This document shows, piece by piece, positions 46,010-55,717 of a stretch of DNA of 64,000 nt. The notes beneath the pieces are model-generated. The model searched no databases. It was not told the origin of the DNA and was given only the letters and a program-made list of their open reading frames with translations. This DNA comes from Olsenella sp. An188. GTDB taxonomy: Bacteria; Actinomycetota; Coriobacteriia; Coriobacteriales; Atopobiaceae. Numbering within the stretch: the stretch's first letter is position 1; every line of letters begins with the position of its first letter. Both the position numbers and the translations under genes were made by a program. The DNA lies in the NCBI RefSeq assembly GCF_002160255.1, contig NZ_NFKF01000006.1:62001-126000 (forward strand), read 5' to 3'.

Positions 46010-46864
46010 GTGTCGGAAAGGGACTTCGCGATCGTCTGCGACAGCGGGTGCGACCTGCCGCCGGCGTTTCTCGAGCGCGCGGGCGTCGTGCTTGTCGACT
46101 TGGGCCCGTCGGGCGCGGGCGGCGAGCAGGACCTCTCGTCGCGGCTCGAGCGGACCTACCGCGACCTCGCCGCGCGCGGCTACGCGCGCGTGGCGTCGGT
46201 GCACTCCGCGGCGTCCTTCTCGCCGGCCATCCTGAGGGCGAGGGAGGCGGCTGAGGCCTGCACGGGCGTGTGCGAGGTCGAGGTGGTCGACTCGGGGGCC
46301 GCCTCGGCCGCGACGGGCATGCTGGTGGACAGGATCTCTCGCTACCGCTACTTCGGCGTAGAGTTTGACGAGGCCGTCGAGGCCGTGCGCCAGCTCGCGG
46401 GCCAGGTGCGCCTGCTCGTGGTGCCGACCGCGAAGGCGCACTTCGCGCGGCGCAGGACGCACCGCGAGCGCCAGGGGATCTTGGGGCGCGCGACGGCGTC
46501 GCTCAGGATGCGCGTGTCCGGCGAGCGCGGGCTCTTCCTGCTCTCGCGCGGGGAGGTCACGCAGCTGGCGCGCGCGACGGACCTCGTGGAGCTGACGAGC
46601 CGGCTCGCGCACGCGATGAGCGCGGTCTCGGCCGGCGAGGGCCCGGTCACGTACGCCCTGGTGGAGACCGGCGACCCGCGCGCGCTGCGCGCCGTCGAGA
46701 AGCCGCTCGACACCAACGAGTTCGAGTCCCGCCGCCTGGGGACGGTGCGCGCCACGCCCGCGGTCGAGGAGGTCGTGGGGGCAGGCGCCGTTGCCGTGGC
46801 CTTTGCGCCCGAGTCGGCGTACTCGCGCGAGGTGCCGCCCGCGCCTGCGGAAACGAAGGATTAG
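46010..46864 (+). CDS. DegV-family (FakB-like) lipid-binding protein
   Basis: 284 residues. The N-terminal IVCDSGCDLPPAF and the ASVHSAASFSPAILRAREAA segment correspond to the DegV fold, which binds fatty acids and presents them to the kinase FakA. VEVVDSGAASAATGML and the second-half segment ESRRLGTVRATPAV complete the pattern. The fatty-acid contact motif is altered from the usual SGLSGTY, so the ligand is uncertain. GTG start with a weak ribosome binding site, 22 bp after purA. Confidence 0.75.
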   Translation: MSERDFAIVCDSGCDLPPAFLERAGVVLVDLGPSGAGGEQDLSSRLERTYRDLAARGYARVASVHSAASFSPAILRAREAAEACTGVCEVEVVDSGAASAATGMLVDRISRYRYFGVEFDEAVEAVRQLAGQVRLLVVPTAKAHFARRRTHRERQGILGRATASLRMRVSGERGLFLLSRGEVTQLARATDLVELTSRLAHAMSAVSAGEGPVTYALVETGDPRALRAVEKPLDTNEFESRRLGTVRATPAVEEVVGAGAVAVAFAPESAYSREVPPAPAETKD

Positions 46865-46918
46865 CGCCCCCCGCGAGGAGGGCACGGGGGCCCGCGCGGG
46901 CCCGAGAGGGAGGTTAGC

Positions 46919-48205
46919 ATGAGCACCGAGAAGATCGACGTCCTGCTCCTTGGATCCGGCGGGCGCGAGCACGCGCTTCTCGCCAAGCTGGCGGAGTCCC
47001 CGCGCGCGGGCAGGCTCTACGTGGCCCCGGGCAACGGAGGCATGAACGCGACGGCCGAGGCCGTGGAGCTTGACGTGGAGTCGCCGGTGGCCGTGGCCGA
47101 GTGGGCTCGCGAGCACGGCGTGGGCCTCGTGGTGATCGGCCCGGAGGCCCCGCTCGTGGCCGGCGTGGCCGACGCGGTGCGCTCCGCGGGCATCCCCTGC
47201 TTTGGCCCCAACGGCGACGCGGCCCAGATGGAGGGCTCCAAGAAGTTTGCCAAGCAGGTCATGAGCCGCGCCGGCGTGCCCACCGCCGCCTACCGCAGCT
47301 TCACCGACGAGGCCACCTGCGCGGAGTACGTCGAGCGCGCGGGCGCCCCGATCGTGATCAAGGCCGACGGCCTGGCCGCGGGCAAGGGCGTCATCGTGGC
47401 CAAGACCACCGAGGAGGCGCTCGCCGGCGTGCGCGAGTGCTTCTCGGGCGTGTTTGGCGAGGCGGGTGCGACCGTGGTCGTGGAGGAGATGCTCGATGGC
47501 CCCGAGTGCTCGCTGCTGGCGCTCACCGACGGCCGTACCGTGGTGCCGCTCGCCACGGCGCAGGACCACAAGCGCGCGCTTGACGGAGACCGCGGCCCCA
47601 ACACGGGCGGCATGGGCGTGTACTCGCCCGTCCCCGAGCACCTGGTGAGCGCCGAGCAGCTCGCCGCGATGGTGGAGATCGAGCGCCGCGTGGTGGCCGA
47701 GCTCGCCTCCGAGGGCATCACCTACTCCGGCTGCCTCTACGGCGGCTTCATGCTCACGTCCGAGGGCCCCAAGGTCCTGGAGTTCAACGCGCGCTTCGGC
47801 GACCCGGAGACCCAGGTGGTGCTGCCGCGCATGAAGGCGGACCTCATCGAGGTGTTCCTGGCGTGCGACGCGGGCACGCTCACCGAGGACATGGTCTCCT
47901 GGGACGACGACTGGGCCGTCTCGGTGGTGCTCACCTCCGCGGGCTACCCCGGCTCCTACGAGAAGGGCAAGGTCATCACCGGCATCGAGCGCGCCGAGGA
48001 GCTTCCCGGCGTGACGGTGTACCACGCCGGCACGGCCCTGCGTGACGGCGAGCTGGTGACGGCTGGCGGCCGCGTGCTCGACGTGACCGCGGTTGCCCCC
48101 ACCTTCGAGGAGGCCCGCGAGCGCGCCTACGCCGCCTGCGAGCTCATCGACTTCGAGGGCAAGACGTACCGCAGCGACATCGGCATGCGCGCGATCGCTC
48201 GGTAG
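46919..48205 (+). CDS. purD: Phosphoribosylamine--glycine ligase
   Basis: 428 residues, ATP-grasp enzyme of step 2 of purine synthesis. GSGGREHALLAKL, APGNGGMN, GPEAPLVAGVAD, KADGLAAGKGVIVA and LEFNARFGDPETQVVLPR are diagnostic. RBS GGGAGG. Confidence 0.97.
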   Translation: MSTEKIDVLLLGSGGREHALLAKLAESPRAGRLYVAPGNGGMNATAEAVELDVESPVAVAEWAREHGVGLVVIGPEAPLVAGVADAVRSAGIPCFGPNGDAAQMEGSKKFAKQVMSRAGVPTAAYRSFTDEATCAEYVERAGAPIVIKADGLAAGKGVIVAKTTEEALAGVRECFSGVFGEAGATVVVEEMLDGPECSLLALTDGRTVVPLATAQDHKRALDGDRGPNTGGMGVYSPVPEHLVSAEQLAAMVEIERRVVAELASEGITYSGCLYGGFMLTSEGPKVLEFNARFGDPETQVVLPRMKADLIEVFLACDAGTLTEDMVSWDDDWAVSVVLTSAGYPGSYEKGKVITGIERAEELPGVTVYHAGTALRDGELVTAGGRVLDVTAVAPTFEEARERAYAACELIDFEGKTYRSDIGMRAIAR

Positions 48206-48249
48206 GCTGCGCGCCCCGGACGCAACGCCAGACAGCTAGGAGGACACTC

Positions 48250-48969
48250 ATGGCAGAGAACGAGATCCCGTCCGACGGCGCCTACGAGGCCGCCATGGAC
48301 GACATGCGCGAGTCCGTGGCCGCGTTCACCTACGACGGCGACCGGTCCAACCTCGACCACTTCTCCGGCGCGCCCGTCGAGCGAGACCTGGTCCTCGGCG
48401 AGGAGGACCCGCGCGACGCCGCGCTCGCGGAGAAGCCCGTGACCGAGGACGTTGCCTGGACGGGGCGCATCTTCAACGTCGACCGCCTGCGCGTCGAGCT
48501 GCCCGACGGCCGCATGGCCATCCGCGACGTGGTGCGTCACCCCGGCGCCGTTGCCGTGGTCGCGCTCACCGAGGACGGCCGGATCTGCCTGGTGCGCCAG
48601 TACCGCACCGCGCTCGGGCGCGTGACCGTGGAGATTCCCGCGGGCAAGCTCTCCCCGGGCGAGGACCCGCTCGAGTGCGCCAACCGCGAGCTGCTCGAGG
48701 AGACCGGCATGACGGCCGAGAGGATCGCGTTTCTCACCACCATCGCCACCTCCGACGGCTTCTGCGACGAGCTCATCCACATCTACATGGCCACGGGCAT
48801 CTCGTTCTCCCGCTCCAACCCGGACGCGGACGAGTTCATCAACGTGGACCTCGTCCCGCTCGGCGAGCTCGTCGACGCCGTGCTCGACGGGCGCATCGAG
48901 GACGCCAAGACCGTCGTGGGCGCGCTCGTGTGCGACGCGATCTCGCATCGCCTCGACCCGGAGGCGTAG
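48250..48969 (+). CDS. NUDIX hydrolase (ADP-ribose pyrophosphatase-like)
   Basis: 239 residues. The Nudix box is GKLSPGEDPLECANREL continuing LEETGM, with all conserved Glu and Arg present. The IPAGKLSPGE and VRQYR context fits ADP-ribose/nucleoside-diphosphate-sugar pyrophosphatases. An N-terminal extension of about 70 acidic residues precedes the family core. RBS AGGAGG; 44 bp after purD. Confidence 0.88.
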   Translation: MAENEIPSDGAYEAAMDDMRESVAAFTYDGDRSNLDHFSGAPVERDLVLGEEDPRDAALAEKPVTEDVAWTGRIFNVDRLRVELPDGRMAIRDVVRHPGAVAVVALTEDGRICLVRQYRTALGRVTVEIPAGKLSPGEDPLECANRELLEETGMTAERIAFLTTIATSDGFCDELIHIYMATGISFSRSNPDADEFINVDLVPLGELVDAVLDGRIEDAKTVVGALVCDAISHRLDPEA

Positions 48970-49055
48970 CGCGGGCGCGCGCCCCACGCCCGGCGCGGGC
49001 GGTGCTAACCTGTTCTGCGCACGATTCAGGCACGGAACCCAAGGAGCCCCGCCCC

Positions 49056-50846
49056 ATGTCCAACAAGCCCCGCTCGCTCTTCTCGCGCTTCCTGAGCTAC
49101 TACCGCGGCCAGCTGCACCTCTTTGTCATAGACATCGCCGCCGCCGTCACGGTGGCGGCGGTGGACCTCGCCTTCCCGCAGATCCTTCGCAACCTCACGG
49201 GCGGCCTGTTCACCGAGGGGCCGGACGCCATCATGGGCGCGCTCGCCTACCTGGCCGTCGGCCTGGTGGCCATGTACGCGCTGCGCTTCGTGTGCCGCTA
49301 CTTCGTGATCTTCTGGGGTCACGTGATGGGCGCGCGCATGGAGAGCCGCATGCGCGAGGACCTCTTCGACGCCTACGAGCGCATGAGCTTCTCGTTCTTT
49401 GACCGAAACAAGTCCGGCGACCTCATGAGCCGCCTGGTCTCGGACCTCTTTGACATCGCTGAGGCCGCGCACCACGGCCCCGAGTTCATCCTCATCGGCG
49501 TGGTGGAGGTCACGGGAAGCTTCATCATCCTCTCCACCATCAACCTGCCGCTCACGGGCGTCCTGGCCCTTATCGCCTGCCTGCTTGTGGCCTACAACGT
49601 CTACGCCAACTACCGCATGCGCGCCGTCTACACCGAGAACCGCGTGCGCATCTCCGGCGTCAACTCGCGCCTGGAGGACTCGCTCGCGGGCGTGCGCGTG
49701 GTCAAGAGCTTTGCCGCGGAGGACGTGGAGCGCGCCAAGTTCCGCGCGAGCAACGACGCCTATCTTGACTCCAAGACGCGCATGTACCGCGCCATGGGCC
49801 GCTACCAGGGCGCCATCGCGGTCATGATGGGCGCGCTCAACACGGCCGTGGTGGTCCTTGGCGGCTGGCTCATCGCGCAGGGGCAGATGCAGGCGATCGA
49901 CCTGGCCACCTACGCGCTCTACATCTCGCTGTTCACCGCGCCGATCACCTCAATCCTGGACTTCACCGAGACCTTCCAGAAGGCCATCGCGGGCTTCCGC
50001 CGCTTCTGCGAGGTGCTCGACACCCAGCCCGACATCCAGGACGCCCCGGACGCGCGCGCCATCAACGTGACCGAGGGCGCCATCAGCTACCGCGACGTCC
50101 ACTTTGCCTACCCGGACACGCCCGGCGAGGCGGAAGACGAGGTCATCCGCGGCCTCAGCCTGGACATCCGCCCCGGCGAGACCATCGCGCTCGTGGGTCC
50201 CTCGGGCGGCGGCAAGTCCACCACGTGCTCGCTGCTGCCGCGCTTCTACGACGTGACCTCGGGCTCCATCGCAATCGACGGCCAGGACGTGCGCTCGGTC
50301 ACCCAGCGCAGCCTGCGCGAGGCCATCGGCCTCGTCCAGCAGGACGTCTACCTCTTTGACGGGACCATCGCCGAGAACATCGCCTACGGGCGTCCGGACG
50401 CCACGCTCGAGGAGGTGCGCGAGGCCGCGCGCCGCGCCAACATCGCCGACTTCGTCGAGAGCCTGCCCGAGGGCTACGAGACCCAGGTGGGCGAGCGCGG
50501 CAGCCACCTCTCCGGTGGGCAGAAGCAGCGCGTGGCCATCGCGCGGGTGTTCCTCAAGAACCCGCCGATCCTCATCTTCGACGAGGCCACCTCGGCGCTG
50601 GACAACGAGTCCGAGCAGGCCGTCCAGGAGTCGCTCGCGGAGCTCTCCCGCGGTCGTACTACGCTCGTCATCGCACACAGGCTCTCCACTATTAAGAACG
50701 CTGACGAAATTGTCACGATGGAGGGCGGGCGCGTCTCGGAGCGCGGCACGCACGACGAGCTGCTCGCCCGCGGCGGAACCTACGCCCGCTACTACCAGAT
50801 GCAGTTCGCGGACGGTGTCGTGGAGGCCGCGCCGTCGGCCGATTAG
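49056..50846 (+). CDS. ABC exporter (fused membrane and ATPase domains)
   Basis: 596 residues. Six hydrophobic segments (about residues 20-310) are followed by an ATPase domain: Walker A GPSGGGKSTTCSLL, Q loop LVQQDVYLFDG, signature SHLSGGQKQRVAIARV, Walker B ILIFDEATSALD and the H-loop IAHRLST. This is a half-transporter of the MsbA/lipid-and-drug exporter type, acting as a homodimer. RBS AAGGAG. Substrate not predictable. Confidence 0.94.
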   Translation: MSNKPRSLFSRFLSYYRGQLHLFVIDIAAAVTVAAVDLAFPQILRNLTGGLFTEGPDAIMGALAYLAVGLVAMYALRFVCRYFVIFWGHVMGARMESRMREDLFDAYERMSFSFFDRNKSGDLMSRLVSDLFDIAEAAHHGPEFILIGVVEVTGSFIILSTINLPLTGVLALIACLLVAYNVYANYRMRAVYTENRVRISGVNSRLEDSLAGVRVVKSFAAEDVERAKFRASNDAYLDSKTRMYRAMGRYQGAIAVMMGALNTAVVVLGGWLIAQGQMQAIDLATYALYISLFTAPITSILDFTETFQKAIAGFRRFCEVLDTQPDIQDAPDARAINVTEGAISYRDVHFAYPDTPGEAEDEVIRGLSLDIRPGETIALVGPSGGGKSTTCSLLPRFYDVTSGSIAIDGQDVRSVTQRSLREAIGLVQQDVYLFDGTIAENIAYGRPDATLEEVREAARRANIADFVESLPEGYETQVGERGSHLSGGQKQRVAIARVFLKNPPILIFDEATSALDNESEQAVQESLAELSRGRTTLVIAHRLSTIKNADEIVTMEGGRVSERGTHDELLARGGTYARYYQMQFADGVVEAAPSAD

Positions 50847-50866
50847 GCCGTCCCGCACGTCGCGGA

Positions 50867-51085
50867 TGTGCAATTCTGCCGTTCAGTCCATAAAAACGGT
50901 GGTTCCGTGTGCAGTTTGGCCTCTCAGTCCATGCGTTTTTGAGGCTCGTGCGGGCGCCGGACAAAGAAACCCCAGTTGGCAAAACTAGGGGAGGGGACAC
51001 ATTTTGGCCAAATGTTGCGGTTCTCCCCAAAATCGCATGGACTGAGAGGCCAAATTGCACGACGCACCCGCGTTTTTATGGCTCG
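50867..51085. repeat. Nested inverted-repeat element (50.9 kb)
   Basis: The inner arm TTTGGCCTCTCAGTCCATG (from about 50916) recurs inverted, identical over at least 19 nt, at about 51037-51055, and a related outer unit (TTCAGTCCATAAAAACG, about 50882) matches the inverted GCGTTTTTATGG at about 51070. About 115 nt between the inner arms include an ATTTTGGCCAAAATG-like hairpin. The 377-bp gap between the exporter and the next gene contains no gene that I can support. Each arm pair is more alike than arms on the same side. Confidence 0.75.
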
Positions 51086-51223
51086 AAGGGCCCTTTTGCA
51101 CATGGAGGCCCCGAAGCGGCGAGCTGGGATTGCGTATACTATGGTGGACCGAACCTTAAGCACTTGGAAGCCCGGCGCATGTGACCGGAGGTCATCGCCG
51201 CATCTGTGACGGGAAGAGAACGC

Positions 51224-52021
51224 ATGGCTAAGAAAAGCGAGGTTGCGCGCATCCAGAGGGGCGCCCTTACGGCGGACGAGGCCGAGGAGCTGTTTTCTCG
51301 CGTCGACCACACCGGCCATACCGACGAGGAGCGCGCGCGGCGCCAGAGGGCGCACCGCAGGGAGAAGGGCGTCTCGCTCGACGTTGACCCGCTCGCAGAC
51401 GAGGACCCCTCCGGCTCCAACGTGGGCAAGGTCATCGCAAAGACGGCCGTGTCCTTCGTCGTGGTCTTTCTCGTCGCGGTGGTCGTGGGCCAGGTCGCCT
51501 TTGGCCTCATCCGCCGCGCCAACACCGCCAACCTCGCCGAGGAGGCCAACGTCCGCACCGTCGCGTCCGCCCTCTCGGGCGGCGTGGAGTGGGGCAACGG
51601 CTTCACGCAGTTCCCCGAGGACTTCTCCGTGCAGGAGGCGGACGAGAACACGGGCCGCGTCGAGGTCACGGTGATAGACACGAGCTCGGAGAACGCGCTC
51701 GAGTGCTTTGCCGGCTCCCAGGTCCAGGCCACGGCCCTGGCGGTCAACGCCCTGCTCAACCCCAACGTCGACACGGTGGTCTACCACGTGAACGTCCACA
51801 AGGACGCCGAGGGCAACATCCAGCAGTCGTCGCTCTTCGGCTTCCTCAAGCCGACCGGCGACGTGAGCTCGTTCATGACCTTCGTCTGGACCAAGACGCA
51901 GTCTGAGAGCGGCGTGAGCTTCTCGTGTCGCATCACCGGCGTCGACTCCCAGCTGCAGGACGAGCTGCGCGACCAGATCACGACCTCGTTCACCCCGGTC
52001 CAGATCCTGAGCGGCGAGTAG
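51224..52021 (+). CDS. Hypothetical single-pass membrane protein
   Basis: 265 residues. A basic N-terminal cytoplasmic part (about 1-68) is followed by one transmembrane helix (VSFVVVFLVAVVVGQVAFGL, about 74-95) and a soluble extracytoplasmic domain of about 165 residues. No family recognised. The lack of a cleavable signal suggests it stays anchored. ATG 51224 follows GGGAAGAG. Confidence 0.75.
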   Translation: MAKKSEVARIQRGALTADEAEELFSRVDHTGHTDEERARRQRAHRREKGVSLDVDPLADEDPSGSNVGKVIAKTAVSFVVVFLVAVVVGQVAFGLIRRANTANLAEEANVRTVASALSGGVEWGNGFTQFPEDFSVQEADENTGRVEVTVIDTSSENALECFAGSQVQATALAVNALLNPNVDTVVYHVNVHKDAEGNIQQSSLFGFLKPTGDVSSFMTFVWTKTQSESGVSFSCRITGVDSQLQDELRDQITTSFTPVQILSGE

Positions 52022-52149
52022 CGCCCTCGGCGGCCGCCCCGCCGCGGTCCCTGCCCACCGAAATATGAGCCCCCTGAGAAGTTTTCGTAGTTTATCGCGA
52101 CGCTTCATGGTACCGTGTGAGGACGTGCGGAAGAGCGAGGAGGGCGCGT

Positions 52150-53706
52150 ATGAGGTGCAAACAGTGCGGCGAGGAGCTTCCCGAGCGCGCGAGGTTCTGC
52201 CCCTTCTGCGGGACCTCCGTCGACCTCGACGAGTCCGCAGGGGGCGAGAAGAACCACCCCGCTGGCGCCGAGCCGCCTGTCGAGGGCGATGAGGCCCCGA
52301 CCACGCCCGAGCCCGAAGCCCCGTCCGACGGGACCGCCGCGCCCGCGGACGTCCCCGCTCCGCGCAAGCTCGAGGAGCCCCTCGAGCCGATGGGCGTGGG
52401 CGCCGTCCCGCTCGTTCCCGTGGCGCCGCCCCCGCGCGCCTCGTGGGTCTCGCAGCACCCCCGCTCCTACGGATCGCGCGTCGCGGGCCGTCCGAGCGGC
52501 GCACAGCATCGCGTTGACCACCCCTACCAGCACGACTTCCCGCGCGACCACGACCGTGACCGCGCGGCGGCCCGTCGCGAGGAGGCCCCCGAGCAGGCCG
52601 GCGAGGCGCCCGCGGACGAGGATCCGACCAGCGTCTCCGCCCCCGTCGCGCAGGAGCGCTCCGGCGGCCGGGCCCGCACCTCGCGCGCCCGCGAGGCCCT
52701 CCGGTCCCTGGCCGAGGGCTTCTCCGTCCCCGAGGTACGCCGCCGGCGCCTGATCGCGGTCGGCGTGCTCGCCGTGGCGATCGTGGGCGTTGCGGTCTTC
52801 GTGGGGTTCTTCTCGTCCAGCTGGATCGGGCCGTTTGCACCGCCGGCCGAGGAGGCGCCCCAGGTCCAGCCGCCCTCGGACGGCAGCCTCGCCGCCCTCG
52901 CGGAGCAGGGCGAGGAGGAGGGCGACGGCGCGTCCCAGCCCGAGGGCGGGCCGGAGGTGCGCGCGGCCGTGGAGGACTACTCCTGGGAGGAGCTCTCGCA
53001 GATCTCCGCGCTCATCGCCGCGGCGGACTCCGACGAGGCCGGCCTGGAGATCGCAAAGACCTACCACCTCTGCGCCGACGACGGCACGCTCGACGGCACC
53101 CAGACCAAGGACCTCGAGCTCTCGGACGGCACCGAGGCGAGCATGCGCGTCGCCGGGTTCAGGCAGGACGAGAAGGCCGACGGCTCGGGCGCGGCGGGCA
53201 TCACGTTCATCGCCTCCGACGGCGTCTCCGAGCAGTCCATGAACGCGACGGGCCAGCTCGTCGGCGGCTGGGAGGGCTCCACACTGCGCGTCTGGATGAA
53301 CGAGTCGCTGATCGGCGAGCTCCCGAGCGAGGTCTCCGACCTCGTGGTCGCCGTGGAGAAGCGCACCAACCCGCCGGCGGGCACCGGCGAGACAGGCCAG
53401 GACGTGACCGAGGACAAGCTCTGGGTTCCGTCGTACTCCGAGGTCGTGGGTCAGCCGGGCTCCGGCAGCAACCGCAGCGGCCTCTACGAGTCCGAGGGGG
53501 ACCAGTACCAGCTCTTCTCCGACCTGGGCGTCACCTGGGCCGAGCCGAGCTCCGAGCTCGTGATCCCGTCGGGCGGCTACTGGTGGCTGCGCAGCCCCGA
53601 CGTGGCAAACGACCGCTGGTTCGTGGTCGTGGGGCCGGAGGGCCAGAGCGCCTACGGCCACCGCCCCGCCACCGAGAACGCCATCGTCATGGGGTTCTGC
53701 CTCTAG
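52150..53706 (+). CDS. Zinc-ribbon membrane protein with DUF6273-like extracellular domain
   Basis: 518 residues. An N-terminal zinc ribbon (CKQCGEELPERARFCPFCG) is followed by a disordered Pro/Glu region to about 200, a membrane segment (LIAVGVLAVAIVGVAVFVGF, about 204-223) and a C-terminal domain with LWVPSYSEVVGQ and GGYWWLRSP, characteristic of DUF6273 cell-surface domains. RBS AGGAGG at ATG 52150. A 12-mer copy encodes GEKN near residue 32. It may sense extracellular ligands; inference only. Confidence 0.8.
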   Translation: MRCKQCGEELPERARFCPFCGTSVDLDESAGGEKNHPAGAEPPVEGDEAPTTPEPEAPSDGTAAPADVPAPRKLEEPLEPMGVGAVPLVPVAPPPRASWVSQHPRSYGSRVAGRPSGAQHRVDHPYQHDFPRDHDRDRAAARREEAPEQAGEAPADEDPTSVSAPVAQERSGGRARTSRAREALRSLAEGFSVPEVRRRRLIAVGVLAVAIVGVAVFVGFFSSSWIGPFAPPAEEAPQVQPPSDGSLAALAEQGEEEGDGASQPEGGPEVRAAVEDYSWEELSQISALIAAADSDEAGLEIAKTYHLCADDGTLDGTQTKDLELSDGTEASMRVAGFRQDEKADGSGAAGITFIASDGVSEQSMNATGQLVGGWEGSTLRVWMNESLIGELPSEVSDLVVAVEKRTNPPAGTGETGQDVTEDKLWVPSYSEVVGQPGSGSNRSGLYESEGDQYQLFSDLGVTWAEPSSELVIPSGGYWWLRSPDVANDRWFVVVGPEGQSAYGHRPATENAIVMGFCL

Positions 53707-53748
53707 CCCTTCTAGCCCTCGCCGCGGCGCCCCAGAGTCAGAAAGGAA

Positions 53749-53783
53749 GAGGCGGGGTCGGGCAGCGCGCCCGGCCCCGCCTC
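53749..53783. terminator. Bidirectional terminator
   Basis: GAGGCGGGGTCGGGC pairs with GCCCGGCCCCGCCTC, between two convergent genes. T-tracts are weak on both sides. Confidence 0.75.
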
Positions 53784-53821
53784 CTTGCAGGTACCCGGTT
53801 TTGGACCCGGCCGCGCGGGCC

Positions 53822-54703
53822 CTAGGCCAGCAGCGCGGTCACGTCCCCGAGGACGCTCTCGAAGCTCACACCGCGCACCTGGTAGTCGGGCTGCTCGGGC
53901 GTAATCTGCATGGCGTGGCGCACGAGCGCGCTCGCAAACTCGACGGCGGAGCGCAGGTCGCGCCCGGCGTAGATCGCCGCCGTGAGGCCGGAGGCGAAGA
54001 GGTCGCCGGTGCCGTGCAGCATGTAGGGAAGCAGCTCGCCGGATACCTCCTCCACCGCGCCGTCCCCGTCCGCCACGGCCACGTAGTTGCGGATGACCTT
54101 CTCGCCCGCGTGGACGACGCCCTTGAGCACCACGGACTTGGCGCCCATCCCAAGCAGCGCGTCCATCATGCGGCGCACGTAGGCCTCGTCCACGTCCTGG
54201 CTCTCGTAGGGGATGCCGGTGATGATCGAGGCCTCGGTGAGGTTGGGCGTGAGCACGTCCGCGCCGTCGACCAGGCCCTTGGTGGCCTCGCACATCTCGT
54301 CGGTGTAGGTGGGGTACTTGGCGCCGCCGTCGCCCATCACCGGGTCCACGATGCGCAGCGCGCGCGGGTAGTCGCGGTAGATGCGCAGGATCGCGTCGAC
54401 CTGCTCGGCCGAGCCGAGGAAGCCCGAGTAGACGCCGTCCAGCTCGATGCCCTCCTCGCGCCACGCGTCGAGGTACTCTCCGAGCATGGGGGTGGTGTCG
54501 TGCATGTAGAACTTGGGGAAGCGCGTGTGCGCCGAGAAGAGCGACGTGGGCACGGGGCAGACGTCGATGCCCGCCGCAGAGAGCACCGGGATGGCGACGC
54601 CCAGGGAGCACTTTCCGTACCCGCAGAGGTCGTGGACGGCCGCCACGCGCGGCAGGTAGCCGCCCTCGCGCTGGTAGAGGTGCAGATTGCTGGCTGTGTT
54701 CAT
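53822..54703 (-). CDS. Pyridoxal/pyridoxamine kinase (PdxY-like)
   Basis: 293 residues, ribokinase-like fold. It phosphorylates B6 vitamers with ATP. VAAVHDLCGYGKCSL near the N-terminus, VDPVMGDGG (about residue 119) and the GTGDLFASGLTAAI anion hole near residue 236 are present. Gene neighbours are unrelated. CAAAGGAG precedes the ATG. Confidence 0.88.
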   Translation of the reverse strand: MNTASNLHLYQREGGYLPRVAAVHDLCGYGKCSLGVAIPVLSAAGIDVCPVPTSLFSAHTRFPKFYMHDTTPMLGEYLDAWREEGIELDGVYSGFLGSAEQVDAILRIYRDYPRALRIVDPVMGDGGAKYPTYTDEMCEATKGLVDGADVLTPNLTEASIITGIPYESQDVDEAYVRRMMDALLGMGAKSVVLKGVVHAGEKVIRNYVAVADGDGAVEEVSGELLPYMLHGTGDLFASGLTAAIYAGRDLRSAVEFASALVRHAMQITPEQPDYQVRGVSFESVLGDVTALLA

Positions 54704-54875
54704 GGGATTCTCCTTTGTCCGCGGACTGATGGACCAGCGTACAGGGGGAAAGGATAGACCTTCTCTGTGGCGATGTGGTTACGAATCTCCAAAGCGCCGC
54801 CGGGGGTCGTCCCGGCTCCGGTGCCGGGCGGACCTGCGCTCCGGGGCCCGCGGGGCCGGGTGCCACAAAACGCGG

Positions 54876-55087
54876 GCGATTGGGTGTTATGGGGACCCCG
54901 TGTCTTGCCCGACGCCCCCTGCGGCAAAATCCCGGTGCGATTGGGTGGCATCCTTGATGCGACGTGCGCCCGGGCATCAAGGACAACACCCAATCACGCG
55001 GGAAACGTGGCCCTAGGCGCATAAATCGGCGAGAAGAACGCTGCGAGGCGGCACCCAACATCAAGGATGCCGCCCAATCGCACGGGG
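54876..55087. repeat. Nested inverted-repeat element (54.9 kb) with a central 12-mer
   Basis: Units share the core GATTGGGTGGCATCCTTGATG or close variants: + at about 54876 (partial) and 54938, - at about 54974-54996 and 55058-55080. A GGCGAGAAGAAC copy (55028-55039) lies between the two inverted units. Two short direct copies of ACGGGGCTTCGGGCAAA follow (about 55083-55115). No gene is supported in the 526-bp gap between the kinase and purE. The same core recurs at 60.2 kb. Confidence 0.8.
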
Positions 55088-55229
55088 CTTCGGGCAAAAC
55101 GGGGCTTCGGGCAAAACGGGGCTTCGGCCCAGCCCGGCCCGCCGCCGCGCGGCGCCGGATGCCCGGCGTGCCGCAGCGGCGCAGGTTGCGTATACTGAGG
55201 TGCCGTACCCAATCGAGAGAGGGAGCATC

Positions 55230-55691
55230 ATGGCAGACCAGCCGCTCGTGGGAATCATCATGGGTTCCAAGTCAGACCTGCCCGTCATGGAGGCGTGCAC
55301 CGCGCAGCTCGAGGAGCTCGGCGTGCCGTACGAGCTGGTCATCGCCAGCGCGCACCGCAACCCGGACAAGGTCCACGAGTGGGCCGGCTCCGCGGCCGAG
55401 CGCGGCCTCAAGGTCATCATCGCCGCGGCGGGCAAGGCCGCCCACCTCGGCGGCGTGGTGGCCGCCTTCACCCCGCTGCCCATCATCGGCGTGCCCATGA
55501 AGACCTCCGACCTCGGCGGCATGGACTCGCTGCTCTCCATGGTGCAAATGCCCTCCGGCGTGCCCGTGGCCTGCGTGGCCATCAACGGCGCCAAGAACGC
55601 GGCCATCTACGCCACGCAGATCCTCGGCGCCACCATGCCCGAGTACCGCGAGAAGATCGTGGAGTTCAAGCGTCAGATGGCCGAGGGCTAG
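55230..55691 (+). CDS. purE: N5-carboxyaminoimidazole ribonucleotide mutase (PurE)
   Basis: 153 residues, class I PurE. GIIMGSKSDLPVM, IASAHRNPDKVHEW and AAAGKAAHLGGVVAA are the catalytic and substrate motifs. TATACT (55191-55196) is a plausible -10. purK was not seen here. RBS GAGAGGGAG. Confidence 0.97.
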   Translation: MADQPLVGIIMGSKSDLPVMEACTAQLEELGVPYELVIASAHRNPDKVHEWAGSAAERGLKVIIAAAGKAAHLGGVVAAFTPLPIIGVPMKTSDLGGMDSLLSMVQMPSGVPVACVAINGAKNAAIYATQILGATMPEYREKIVEFKRQMAEG

Positions 55692-55717
55692 GCCGGAGAG
55701 GTCAGGGGGGGCAGGCA

